Assembly (NCBI RefSeq): GCF_025263565.1
Contig: NZ_CP079865.1
Coordinates: forward strand, 4,464,001 to 4,528,000
Source: Mycobacterium sp. SMC-8
Lineage (GTDB): Bacteria; Actinomycetota; Actinomycetes; Mycobacteriales; Mycobacteriaceae
Length of the DNA: 64,000 nt
Direction: 5' to 3'
The first letter of the stretch is position 1; each line of letters begins with the position of its first letter. Positions 54,453 through 64,000 of the stretch are shown in pieces. The notes under the pieces are model-generated. The model did not search any database. It had not been told where the DNA came from and saw only the letters and a list, made by a program, of their open reading frames with translations. The position numbers and the translations under genes are program-made.

Positions 54453-54778
54453 TGACATGGCTGTACCTGGGACTGGCCATCGGCAGTGAGGTCGCGGCGA
54501 CGCTGTCGCTCAAAGGGTCGGCCACCGCACCGGCGCTCTACATCGTCGTTGCGCTCGGCTACCTCGCGTCCTTCGTCTTTCTGGCGATTGTCCTCAAACG
54601 GGGGATGGGACTCGGTGTGGCGTACGCGATCTGGGGCGCCGCAGGTGTGGCGTTGACCGCGGTGCTGTCCGCGGTGCTCTTCGGCGAGGCACTCACGGCG
54701 GTCATGGGTGTCGGCCTGCTGTGCATCATCGGCGGCGTGGTGCTGGTCGAGACCGGCTCCCGGCATGAGGCGCAATGA
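54452..54778 (+). CDS. Small multidrug resistance transporter, first of a pair
   Basis: The 108-residue protein has four membrane helices and the SMR features: the essential glutamate in GLAIGSEVAATLSLK (residue 13) and GMGLGVAYAIWGAAGVALTA in helix three, closer to the EmrE/Qac branch than to the guanidinium exporters. It expels cationic compounds in exchange for protons. The overlap with the second SMR gene (ATGA) suggests an obligate heterodimer such as EbrAB. Confidence 0.92.
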   Translation: MTWLYLGLAIGSEVAATLSLKGSATAPALYIVVALGYLASFVFLAIVLKRGMGLGVAYAIWGAAGVALTAVLSAVLFGEALTAVMGVGLLCIIGGVVLVETGSRHEAQ

Positions 54779-55098
54779 TGCAGTACCTCTTCCTGATCGC
54801 AGCCATCGCCAGCGAGGTCACCGGGACGCTCGCGTTGCGGGTCGCCGCCAGAGGGCGGTCGTCGTTCTACGCGATCGTGGCCGTCGGGTATGTGCTGGCC
54901 TTCACGCTGCTGTGGTTCTCGCTGCGCCACGGGATGCCCCTCGGTGTCGCCTACGGCATCTGGGCAGCGGCCGGGGTGGCGTTGACGGCGCTGGCGTCGA
55001 GATTGCTGTTCGATGAGCCGCTGAACCGGCGGATGATGGGCGGGATCGTACTCATCGCTGTCGGGGTGCTGCTGGTCGAGCTCGGATCCAGCCACTGA
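54775..55098 (+). CDS. Small multidrug resistance transporter, second of a pair
   Basis: This 107-residue SMR protein carries the membrane glutamate in LIAAIASEVTGTLALR and the helix-three motif GMPLGVAYGIWAAAGVALTA. Charged-residue placement differs from that of the first SMR protein, with Arg after helix one and the RLLFDEPLNRRMMGG loop, as in pairs whose subunits insert with opposite topology. It may start at ATG 54775 or 54778. Confidence 0.92.
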   Translation: MMQYLFLIAAIASEVTGTLALRVAARGRSSFYAIVAVGYVLAFTLLWFSLRHGMPLGVAYGIWAAAGVALTALASRLLFDEPLNRRMMGGIVLIAVGVLLVELGSSH

Positions 55099-55227
55099 GC
55101 TGGGTGGCGCGATTATCCGCATGCTGACGGCAATGCACATTTTGTTGCAGCACGGAACGGCATCTATTGGATCACCGTTGCGTTGCCGTGTAGTTCAACT
55201 TTGCTAGAAGTGTGTCAGCGTTGTCGC

Positions 55228-55905
55228 GTGCGCGCATGCCAGGTGGTCCGATCGCTGTGTGTTGCGGTGGTGACGGCCTCGGCGCTGTCGGTCTCCACCG
55301 CGGCTGCTCCTGTTGCTGGGGCTGTGTCATGCCCTGATGTCGAGATCGTTTTCGCCCGCGGCACGAGTGACAAGCAGGGTTTCGGCCCGGTCGGGAGGGC
55401 GTTCGTCGATGCCGTGAAGAAGAAGCTGCTCGGGAAGAAGGTCTCGGCCTACGCGGTCAATTATCCGGCGAGCTGGAACTTCTCGAAGTCGACATCGGCC
55501 GGCGCGGTGGATGCCAACAAGCACGTGCAGTACGTGGCCGGCATGTGTCCCCAGACCAAGATCGTCCTCGGGGGGATGTCGCAGGGTGCCGGGGTCATCG
55601 ACCTGATCACCATCGGTAACCGCAAGATCTGGTTCTTCACCCCCGCACCACTTCCCGACGCGATGGTCAACCACGTGGTCGCGGTTGCGGTGTTCGCCAA
55701 CCCGTCTCGGGACCAGGCCATGCTCGGGCCGCTGACCGAGATCAGCCCGCAGTACGCGCACATGACGATCGACCTGTGCGCCGACGGAGACCCGTACTGC
55801 TCTCGTGGTAACAACATGTTTGCCCACTGGTCGTATCCGTGGAACGGAATGGTGAACGAGGCGGCGACTTTCGTCACGAATCGGGTTCTCGGCCGGGATT
55901 CGTGA
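55228..55905 (+). CDS. Cutinase-family secreted serine esterase
   Basis: The 225-residue protein has a signal peptide (residues about 1-38, ending APVAGA) and an alpha/beta-hydrolase fold of the cutinase family: PDVEIVFARGTSDKQGFGPVG, nucleophile serine in GGMSQGAGVID, the Asp of CADGDPYC and the His of MFAHWSYPWNG. Mycobacterial cutinase-like proteins act on esters or phospholipids outside the cell. Several in-frame starts exist (TTG 55183, GTG 55210, 55228, 55243); 55228 gives a normal signal peptide. Confidence 0.9.
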   Translation: MRACQVVRSLCVAVVTASALSVSTAAAPVAGAVSCPDVEIVFARGTSDKQGFGPVGRAFVDAVKKKLLGKKVSAYAVNYPASWNFSKSTSAGAVDANKHVQYVAGMCPQTKIVLGGMSQGAGVIDLITIGNRKIWFFTPAPLPDAMVNHVVAVAVFANPSRDQAMLGPLTEISPQYAHMTIDLCADGDPYCSRGNNMFAHWSYPWNGMVNEAATFVTNRVLGRDS

Positions 55906-55976
55906 GCGAATTTGCCGGATTTGCAACGGTTCTGGTCTGCGTAGATCGTCGGGTCACCATGCGAGGTCTGAGCGGT

Positions 55977-55994
55977 ATCGGTTCGGTAACCGAT
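55977..55994. promoter_or_regulatory. Palindrome upstream of the Pro/Ala-rich secreted protein
   Basis: ATCGGTT (55977-55983) and AACCGAT (55988-55994) are exact reverse complements with a four-base spacer. A -10-like TAGGTT follows near 56019. The spacing suits a repressor or activator site for the gene at 56068; no regulator is evident. Confidence 0.4.
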
Positions 55995-56067
55995 CCGTCA
56001 ATTGATCGTGATTCCCGCTAGGTTTTCACTACGGGTGGGGGCACCGTTGGAAGCACGAGGAAAGACG

Positions 56068-57027
56068 ATGTCACCCATGGTCGACCGCATCGGCGTCGCT
56101 GCGCTCGCACTCAGCGTCATATGGCCGGCCATCTACTGCGCACCCGCTGCCGCCGAACCCAGCCCCGGCGTCCCGTGCCTGGAGATGGTGCAGCAGTTGG
56201 CCGCCGAACCGCCCAGCGTTCCCGAGACCCTCGACACCGCCGCCAACGCGCTGGGCAATGTTGTCCCCGAGGAGCCGCCGGCGATGCCGGCCATTCCCGT
56301 CGCCGATGTCGTGCACGGTGTCGCAGCGCTCGCGGCACCGGGTCCGCTGCCACCTCCGGTGGAGGCCGCTGCCGTCATTCACGCCGCGGCGGTGCCTGCG
56401 CCCCCCGCGGCCGCGTCCGTCCCCGTCGTGCCCGCGGTTCCCGTTGCGGCACCGCCGATTCCGGTAGTCGTCCCGCCGGCGGGGCCGCCGGTGGTGACTG
56501 CCGGTGCCCCACCGGTACCGCTCGCGGCGCCGGTGGAGTTGGCCGCGGTGGCGCCCGCGCCTGAGCCGGCGGCAGCCCTGCCGGTGGCTTCGGCGCCGGC
56601 GGTCGTCGAACCTGTTGCTGCAGCGCCACTTCCGGCCGTAGAGGCACCCGCTCCGGTATCGGCATCCGCCGAACCAGCAGTGCCACCGGCAATACCCGCG
56701 CCGGTTGCGGCGGCGCCGGCCGCCGACGCTGTGGTGCCCGCCGAATCGGCGCCGGTGCTGCATGCGGCGTCGGTACCCCCGGCGGCGCCCGGTCCCGTCG
56801 TCCCGGTCGTCCCGGTGCCCGCGGCGGCACCGGTGCCGGCGGCGCCTCTGGGTCTGCCGCCCGTGCCGTTGGGCGACGCGGTTCCTGCGTTGCCGCTGTT
56901 GCCCGCCACCCTGCCGGTCCCGCGTGACCTGGTCTGCGAGGGCACCGCGTGGTCGGCCGGTGCGCCACCGGGCGGCGAACCCGCACTGCAGGAGGTCGGG
57001 CCGAAGCGGAACCGCGAGCAATGGTGA
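56068..57027 (+). CDS. Secreted Pro/Ala/Val-rich low-complexity protein
   Basis: The 319-residue protein starts with a signal peptide (residues about 1-29, ending CAPAAAEP). It continues with a short ordered segment holding a cysteine (VPCLEMVQQLAAEPPSVPET) and about 220 residues of irregular Pro/Ala/Val sequence (APPIPVVVPPAGPPVV and similar), and ends with a second cysteine (DLVCEGTAWSAG). It is likely a cell-wall-spanning or surface protein. I know no function. ATG 56068 has GAGGAAAG upstream; an earlier in-frame start at 56002 is less likely. Confidence 0.75.
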   Translation: MSPMVDRIGVAALALSVIWPAIYCAPAAAEPSPGVPCLEMVQQLAAEPPSVPETLDTAANALGNVVPEEPPAMPAIPVADVVHGVAALAAPGPLPPPVEAAAVIHAAAVPAPPAAASVPVVPAVPVAAPPIPVVVPPAGPPVVTAGAPPVPLAAPVELAAVAPAPEPAAALPVASAPAVVEPVAAAPLPAVEAPAPVSASAEPAVPPAIPAPVAAAPAADAVVPAESAPVLHAASVPPAAPGPVVPVVPVPAAAPVPAAPLGLPPVPLGDAVPALPLLPATLPVPRDLVCEGTAWSAGAPPGGEPALQEVGPKRNREQW

Positions 57028-57231
57028 GGCACGGCAATTCTCGTGGTGGCGCACTGTGTGATTGCTCGTCGTGTACCGGGCGTCACGTCACGTGCGTCGA
57101 GTGACGTTGCCTGCATGTGATGGAATGAAAACCGGGCAACTGCCATCGTTGTGTGGTGATTCGCACCCAGGTTCGCCTGCCAGCAGGCTACTGTCTCGGG
57201 TGGCGTTGCAACTGACCCTGGGAGGATATGG

Positions 57232-57675
57232 ATGAGCGCCTATCAAACGGTGGTGGTTGGTACGGACGGATCTGATTCGTCGCTGCGTGCCGTGGACCGC
57301 GCCGGTCAGATCGCTGCCGGGGCGAACGCGAAGCTCATTGTCGCGACCGCCTACTTCCCTCAGAACGAGGACGCGCGCGCCGCGGACGTGCTCAAGGACG
57401 AGGGCTACAAGATGTCCGGCAACGCTCCGATCTACGCGATCCTGCGGGAGGCCCGCGACCGGGCCAAGGCCGCCGGTGCGCAGGACATCGAAGAGAAGGC
57501 GATCGTGGGAGCGCCGGTGGACGCGCTCGTCGATCTCGCCGAGGAGGTCAAGGCCGACCTGCTGGTCGTCGGCAACGTGGGCCTGAGCACGATCGCGGGC
57601 CGACTGCTCGGATCCGTTCCGGCCAACGTGGCGCGACGATCCAAGAGCGACGTGCTGATCGTGCACACCTCCTGA
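57232..57675 (+). CDS. Universal stress protein (Rv1636-like)
   Basis: The 147-residue USP has the nucleotide-binding fold with VVVGTDGSDSSLRAVDRA at the start and the G-x2-G-x9-GS motif (GNVGLSTIAGRLLGSVPANVA) near the end. The M. tuberculosis homologue binds cyclic AMP, which would link it to the membrane cyclase in this window. GGAGG lies before the ATG. The 204-base upstream gap holds a -10-like TACTGT near 57189 and an inverted GTCAC/GTGAC pair, but no gene. A strong terminator follows. Confidence 0.93.
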   Translation: MSAYQTVVVGTDGSDSSLRAVDRAGQIAAGANAKLIVATAYFPQNEDARAADVLKDEGYKMSGNAPIYAILREARDRAKAAGAQDIEEKAIVGAPVDALVDLAEEVKADLLVVGNVGLSTIAGRLLGSVPANVARRSKSDVLIVHTS

Positions 57676-57710
57676 CCTGGAACGAACGACTGATCTGGAA
57701 CTAACGAGAA

Positions 57711-57748
57711 AGAACCCTGGGCCGGCACCGCCGGCCCAGGGTTCTTTT
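57711..57748. terminator. Strong bidirectional terminator between usp and the aldolase gene
   Basis: AGAACCCTGGGCCGGC (57711-57726) and GCCGGCCCAGGGTTCT (57730-57745) form a 16-base perfect stem with a three-base loop, ending in TTTT on the plus strand and preceded by an A-rich stretch that gives T residues on the minus strand. It lies between the convergent usp and class I aldolase genes and can serve both. Confidence 0.9.
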
Positions 57749-57759
57749 CATGTCGCAGA

Positions 57760-58644
57760 TCAGGTGTTCGACGCCTTGGCGATCGCGGTGATGGCGGCGT
57801 CCAGCGCGGCGTTGAACTCGTCGTCGCTCTGCTGGGCGGTCAGCCCCTCGGTCAGCGCACGGGAGAAGCTGGCGATGACGCCCTGGTTGGCTGCGAGCTT
57901 GTCGCAGGCCTGATCCCGGTTGTAGCCGCCCGACAGCGCGACGACGCGCAGCACCTTCGGGTGCTCGACGAGCTCGCGGTAGAGATTGTCGACGTCCGGC
58001 AACGTCAGCTTCAGCATGACGGCCTGATCATCGCCCAGGCCGTCGAGCTCCTTGAGGATCGCGGCCTTCAGCTGTTCCTCGGCCTTGCCCTTCTCGGGGC
58101 TGTGGATGTCCACCTCCGGCTCGATGATCGGCACCAGGCCGGCGGCCAGGATCTGCCGTCCGATCTCGAACTGCTGCTTGACGACCTCCTCCAGGCCTGC
58201 GCCCGGGAGCTTGATCACCGACCGCATCTTGGTGCCGAAAACACCCTTGTCGCGGGCTCGGGCGAGCAGATCGTCAAGGCCGGGGATCGGCTTCATCACC
58301 TGAGCGCCGTCCTTCTCCTCAGCCAGGCCCTTGTCGACCTTCAGGAAGGGGACGATCTGCTTGACGTTCCACAGGTAGTCGGCGGTGTCGCGGCCTTCGA
58401 TCTGCCGGTCCATGGTGTCCTCGAAAAGGATGGCCCCGAGGATCCGGTCACCGTCGAAGCTCGGGCTGGTGATGATGCGGGTCCGCATCTGGTGCACCAG
58501 ATCGAACATCGCGGCGTCACCGGAGTATGCGTCCTCGGCGATGCCGTAGAGCTTGAGCGCCTTGGGCGTGCTGCCACCGCTCTGGTCGAGTGCGGCAATG
58601 AACCCGGCCCCCCGTTGGGCCTTGCTGAACTGATCGCTGCTCAT
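57760..58644 (-). CDS. Class I fructose-bisphosphate aldolase
   Basis: The enzyme splits fructose 1,6-bisphosphate into two triose phosphates through a Schiff base. The 294-residue protein is of the short bacterial class I type: [46 protein letters not shown] and the lysine-bearing [14 protein letters not shown]. The ATG follows AGGAAGGGATC. Mycobacteria rely mainly on a class II zinc aldolase, so this is a second, metal-independent route. Confidence 0.93.
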   Translation of the reverse strand: MSSDQFSKAQRGAGFIAALDQSGGSTPKALKLYGIAEDAYSGDAAMFDLVHQMRTRIITSPSFDGDRILGAILFEDTMDRQIEGRDTADYLWNVKQIVPFLKVDKGLAEEKDGAQVMKPIPGLDDLLARARDKGVFGTKMRSVIKLPGAGLEEVVKQQFEIGRQILAAGLVPIIEPEVDIHSPEKGKAEEQLKAAILKELDGLGDDQAVMLKLTLPDVDNLYRELVEHPKVLRVVALSGGYNRDQACDKLAANQGVIASFSRALTEGLTAQQSDDEFNAALDAAITAIAKASNT

Positions 58645-58678
58645 GATCCCTTCCTGAACCTTCTTCTCGATACCGCGG

Positions 58679-59356
58679 TCACCAACCGCGCTCGCGCCAT
58701 TCGCCCAGACGGGGGCGTTCGGTCCCGAGCGTCGTGTCGTCGCCGTGTCCTGGATACACCACGGTCTGATCACCGAAGACGTCGAACACGCGCTCGGTGA
58801 CATCGCCGAGAAGCTGTTCGAAGTCGCCTTCCTTCCAGGTCTTGCCGACACCGCCGGGGAACAGGCAGTCACCGGTGAACAGGTGCACCCTGCCGTCGGT
58901 GGCCGGCCCGCTCAGCGCCAGAGCCACCGATCCGGGTGTGTGGCCGCGCAGATGGATGACGTCGAAGTTCAATTGCCCAACGCTGAGGGTGTCGCCGCCG
59001 GACAGCAGTCGGTCCGGCTTCACCGGAAGCGGACCGGCGTCCAGGCTGTGCGCCGCCGTCGGAGCGTCGGTGCTGTCCACAATGTCCTTCAACGCCAGCC
59101 AGTGGTCCTGGTGCTGATGGCTGGTGACGATCAGCGACAGCGTCGGGGCGTGCTTGTCGATGAGCTCGAGCAGGATGCCCGCGTCGTTGGCGGCATCGAT
59201 GAGTAACGTCTCACCGGTCTGGGAACAGGTGATCAGGTAGGCGTTGTTGTCCATAGGGCCCACCGACACCTTGATGATCGACGCGCCCGGAAGTGTGCGT
59301 CGCGCCGCTCGCTGGGGCTCGACGTGGCCCGTGTAGTTGTCGTCGACGACTGTCAT
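58679..59356 (-). CDS. Metallo-beta-lactamase-fold hydrolase (Rv1637c-like)
   Basis: This 225-residue protein has the HxHxDH metal motif in [13 protein letters not shown], a later metal histidine in [12 protein letters not shown], an aspartate in [16 protein letters not shown] and a final histidine in [12 protein letters not shown]. The pattern is that of the glyoxalase II-like/persulfide dioxygenase group, so it may hydrolyse a thioester of a small thiol. ATG 59356 is used; GTG 59362 is possible. It is divergent from uvrA. Confidence 0.9.
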   Translation of the reverse strand: MTVVDDNYTGHVEPQRAARRTLPGASIIKVSVGPMDNNAYLITCSQTGETLLIDAANDAGILLELIDKHAPTLSLIVTSHQHQDHWLALKDIVDSTDAPTAAHSLDAGPLPVKPDRLLSGGDTLSVGQLNFDVIHLRGHTPGSVALALSGPATDGRVHLFTGDCLFPGGVGKTWKEGDFEQLLGDVTERVFDVFGDQTVVYPGHGDDTTLGTERPRLGEWRERGW

Positions 59357-59386
59357 GGGCACTCACGTTACTTCGTGCTCTCCGGG

Positions 59387-59434
59387 CGGCGGCGGCACCG
59401 TCGCAGAATGCGGCGGCGGCACCGTCGCAGAAGG
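59387..59434. repeat. 24-bp tandem duplication upstream of uvrA
   Basis: Two adjacent copies of a 24-base unit occur at 59387-59410 and 59411-59434, identical over the first 22 bases (CGGCGGCGGCACCGTCGCAG...). They lie directly before the damage promoter of uvrA and between it and the divergent hydrolase gene. Confidence 0.85.
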
Positions 59435-59435
59435 C

Positions 59436-59458
59436 TTGTCGGTGGTCAGACCTAGCAT
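59436..59458 (+). promoter_or_regulatory. PafBC-type DNA-damage promoter of uvrA
   Basis: TTGTCGGTG (59436-59444), eight bases, TAGCAT (59453-59458) match the mycobacterial RecA-independent damage promoter TTGTCRGTG-N8-TANNNT at every defined position. Transcription should begin near 59465, giving an untranslated leader of about 60 bases. No LexA box is seen nearby. Confidence 0.8.
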
Positions 59459-59523
59459 GGTTCTGTACTGCGCCCACGCACGAAACAGGGCCGAGAGACA
59501 TTTGAGTATCAGAAGGGGCATCG

Positions 59524-62439
<2,916 letters not shown>

Positions 62440-62441
62440 CC

Positions 62442-62957
62442 GTGCCCAGCGCTGTGACCATCCGGCCCGCGGGGCCGGGCGACGTGGAAGCCATCGGCGC
62501 GATCTACACCCACTACGTGGAAACGGGCGTGGCGACGTTCGAAATGGATCCACCGAAACCGGACGACCTGGCGCGCCGCATGGCGGCGGTGACCGGCGCC
62601 GGCCTGCCCTACGTTGCCGCCGTCGCGGACGGTGAGGTGCTCGGTTTCGCCTACTGCGCACCATGGAAGACCCGCCGTGCCTACCGCTTCACGGTCGAGG
62701 ACTCCGTCTACGTCGCGCCCGCCGCGGCGGGTCGAGGTGTCGGCGGAGCCATGCTGGACAGGCTCCTCGACGACTGCGCGGCAGCCGGGATCCGGCAGGT
62801 GATCGCCGTCATCGTGGACGCTGATGCGCATGCGTCGCTGACCCTCCACCGCCGGCGCGGCTTCACCGAGGCCGGACGGTTGTCGGCGGTCGGGTTCAAA
62901 CACGGCAGATGGCTGGACACCATCCTGCTTCAGCGGACGCTGTCTGAGCCCGCGTGA
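62442..62957 (+). CDS. GNAT N-acetyltransferase, phosphinothricin/methionine-sulfoximine type
   Basis: The 171-residue protein has the PAT/MSX acetyltransferase pattern: IRPAGPGDVEAIGAIYTHYV, YRFTVEDSVYVAPAAAGRGV with the acetyl-CoA loop GRGVGG, IAVIVDADAHASLTLHRRRG and GFKHGRWLDTILLQRTL. Such enzymes acetylate glutamate analogues or methionine derivatives. It starts two bases after uvrA at GTG 62442, so it may be cotranscribed. Its end overlaps the convergent winged-helix gene by 28 bases. Confidence 0.9.
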   Translation: MPSAVTIRPAGPGDVEAIGAIYTHYVETGVATFEMDPPKPDDLARRMAAVTGAGLPYVAAVADGEVLGFAYCAPWKTRRAYRFTVEDSVYVAPAAAGRGVGGAMLDRLLDDCAAAGIRQVIAVIVDADAHASLTLHRRRGFTEAGRLSAVGFKHGRWLDTILLQRTLSEPA

Positions 62958-63526
62958 CCCTTGCTCGCGGGGGACGGGAACCGCGGATTCACCCGCACCC
63001 CGCTCAGCCATTCCGTCAGCGCATCGGCACGGTCTGAAAGTGCTTTGCGTACTTGGCTTCCCACGTCTTCGAGCAGCACCAGCTGTACCCGCCCGTCCGC
63101 GTCTTGGCGCCACGCACCGACAATGCGCCCGTCCACCCACACTGTGGGGCCGCCGTTGCCGTTGCGGTCGAACACGCTGTCACGGTGCGGCCCGAGATAC
63201 CAGGCGCGTTCCGCCCATCCCATCGTCGTGACGTCCAGTGCGGGCAACAGCGCACACCAGGGGGCCGCGGTGGCGACAGGTTCGTCGTCTCCTGGCAGGA
63301 CGTATCCAGGCACACCGTCCAGGTCGACCTCGACGGCGTCGAGGTCGGCCAGGGCCTGCCGGGCCCAGCCGAGGGTGGTGCCGAACCACCACTTGACGTC
63401 GGTGACGGTGGCAGGTCCGAAGGCGTACAACCATCGGCGGACGAGTGCGGCCCGCGGGTTGCGTCCAGCAGAGTGGTGTACGAGTCGGACCTGATCAGCG
63501 GTACCGGCGTGTCGTTGCCGAATGAT
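62930..63526 (-). pseudogene. Winged-helix DNA-binding/AlkX-like protein, 5' part lost to an IS
   Basis: The remaining frame encodes ADQVRLVHHSAGRNPRAAL, VRRWLYAFGPATVTDVKWWF and LDGVPGYVLPGDDEP, which matches the middle and C-terminal part of the HTH_42 winged-helix family (PF06224; about 370 residues when complete, some members act as DNA glycosylases for crosslinks). The frame runs upstream only to about 63530, where an in-frame stop coincides with the end of the IS256-family element. About half of the protein is missing, so the gene is interrupted. The first available in-frame start is TTG 63430. Confidence 0.75.
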
Positions 63527-64000
63527 TGAGGGTCATCGCGTGATTCTTCGAGAGACCCGTCAAAGTCACTCGAGCAAAGGAATCGACGCGATGACCACTG
63601 CCCACAATATCGACCTGCCCGCGGTGCTTGCCGAACGACTCACCACAGCGCACCCTGACGTGCTGCGTGAGCTGCTGGCCACGTTTATCCACACCCTGAT
63701 GGGTGCAGAGGCCGACGCCCTGTGCGGCGCCGGCTACGGCGAGCGCAGCACCGAGCGCACCAATTCCCGCAACGGCTATCGGCACCGCCAGTTCGACACC
63801 CGCGCGGGAACATTGAATCTCGCAATCCCGAAGCTGCGGCAGGGCTCGTACTTCCCGGACTGGCTGCTGGAACGCCGCAAACGCGCCGAGCGGGCGCTGA
63901 CCACGGTGGTGGCGACCTGCTACCTGCTCGGGGTTTCGACGCGGCGGATGGACAAGCTCGTCGAAACTCTCGGCATCACGTCGTTGTCGAAGTCGCAGGT
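63527..64000 (+). mobile_element. IS256-family (IS1081-like) insertion sequence, left part
   Basis: The sequence from about 63527 (GGGTCATCGCGTGATTC) to the window end has the layout of an IS1081-like element: an end region, a short leader and a mutator-type transposase starting at 63591. The exact left boundary is estimated from where the winged-helix reading frame is lost. The right end and the target duplication lie beyond the window. Confidence 0.75.
63591..64000 (+). CDS. IS1081-like mutator transposase, partial
   Basis: The open frame from ATG 63591 to the window edge encodes at least 136 residues of an IS256-family transposase: LLATFIHTLMGAEADALCGA, NSRNGYRHRQFDTRAGTL, AIPKLRQGSYFPDWLLERRK and CYLLGVSTRRMDKLVETLGI. 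These segments are very like the IS1081 transposase of M. tuberculosis. The catalytic DDE residues lie further downstream and are not seen. Confidence 0.92.
   Translation, partial: MTTAHNIDLPAVLAERLTTAHPDVLRELLATFIHTLMGAEADALCGAGYGERSTERTNSRNGYRHRQFDTRAGTLNLAIPKLRQGSYFPDWLLERRKRAERALTTVVATCYLLGVSTRRMDKLVETLGITSLSKSQ

Noticed and set aside
57040..57120. TGTGATTGCTCGTC upstream of the universal stress protein as a CRP site.
   Set aside because: Only one half matches TGTGA-N6-TCACA.

Overview
The window is high-GC actinobacterial DNA from a mycobacterium, most likely a rapidly growing Mycolicibacterium-type species. Gene order follows the block known in M. tuberculosis as trpC-trpB-trpA-lgt ... 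pykA-tesB1 ... cydCDBA ... adenylate cyclase-tRNA-pdtaR ... polA-rpsA-coaE ... uvrB ... uvrA (about Rv1611 to Rv1638). Into this backbone are set genes typical of environmental mycobacteria: a gltBD pair, an amino-acid ABC transporter with its own two-component system, a second-type Dps, a complete liv transporter, an AztD-like zinc protein, a TetR-SMR-SMR efflux operon, a cutinase and a class I aldolase. The species is inferred from gene content and recalled gene order; no database search was run.

Layout. 1-7.4 kb: end of the trp operon, translationally coupled to lgt, which carries a very long acidic repeat tail, then two small secreted proteins and a TM2/DUF2752 membrane pair. 7.4-15.9 kb: gltB-gltD, pykA, tesB. 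15.9-22.6 kb (minus strand): cydA-cydB-cydD-cydC-DUF4190 for cytochrome bd oxidase, and an HdeD-like membrane protein. 22.8-29.6 kb: polar amino-acid ABC transporter, MacS-like kinase and regulator in one overlapping operon, DUF2339 membrane protein, Dps. 29.6-31.8 kb: membrane adenylate cyclase, an unusual short tRNA-Leu(CAA), pdtaR. 32-37 kb: livKHMGF. 37-39 kb (minus): a thiolase-like lipid-transfer protein and its DUF35 partner under a KstR-type site. 39-48 kb: polA, a thioesterase, PrsW, rpsA, a Zur-box-controlled AztD-like lipoprotein, coaE. 48-49 kb: a complete IS5-family element. 49-54 kb: a secreted protein, DUF402 protein, uvrB, a frameshifted MFS exporter, tRNA-Cys. 54-59.4 kb: TetR and paired SMR pumps, cutinase, Pro/Ala-rich secreted protein, universal stress protein, class I aldolase, metallo-beta-lactamase-fold hydrolase. 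59.4-64 kb: uvrA, a GNAT acetyltransferase, a winged-helix protein cut by an IS1081-like IS256-family element that runs off the window.

Several control sites can be read directly: PafBC-type DNA-damage promoters before both uvrA and uvrB (uvrB probably leaderless), a KstR box, a Zur box, a MerR-type operator with a 19-bp promoter spacer before the MFS gene, and a 15-bp-arm palindrome covering the tetR start. No CRISPR array, prophage or biosynthetic cluster is visible, and I found no clear new defence system. The strongest oddities are a cydC ATPase domain lacking about 28 residues, the minisatellite tail on Lgt, a tRNA-Leu lacking the long variable arm, an insertion sequence placed exactly in a CTAG that supplies the stop codons of two convergent genes, and a solitary Zur-controlled AztD-like gene.
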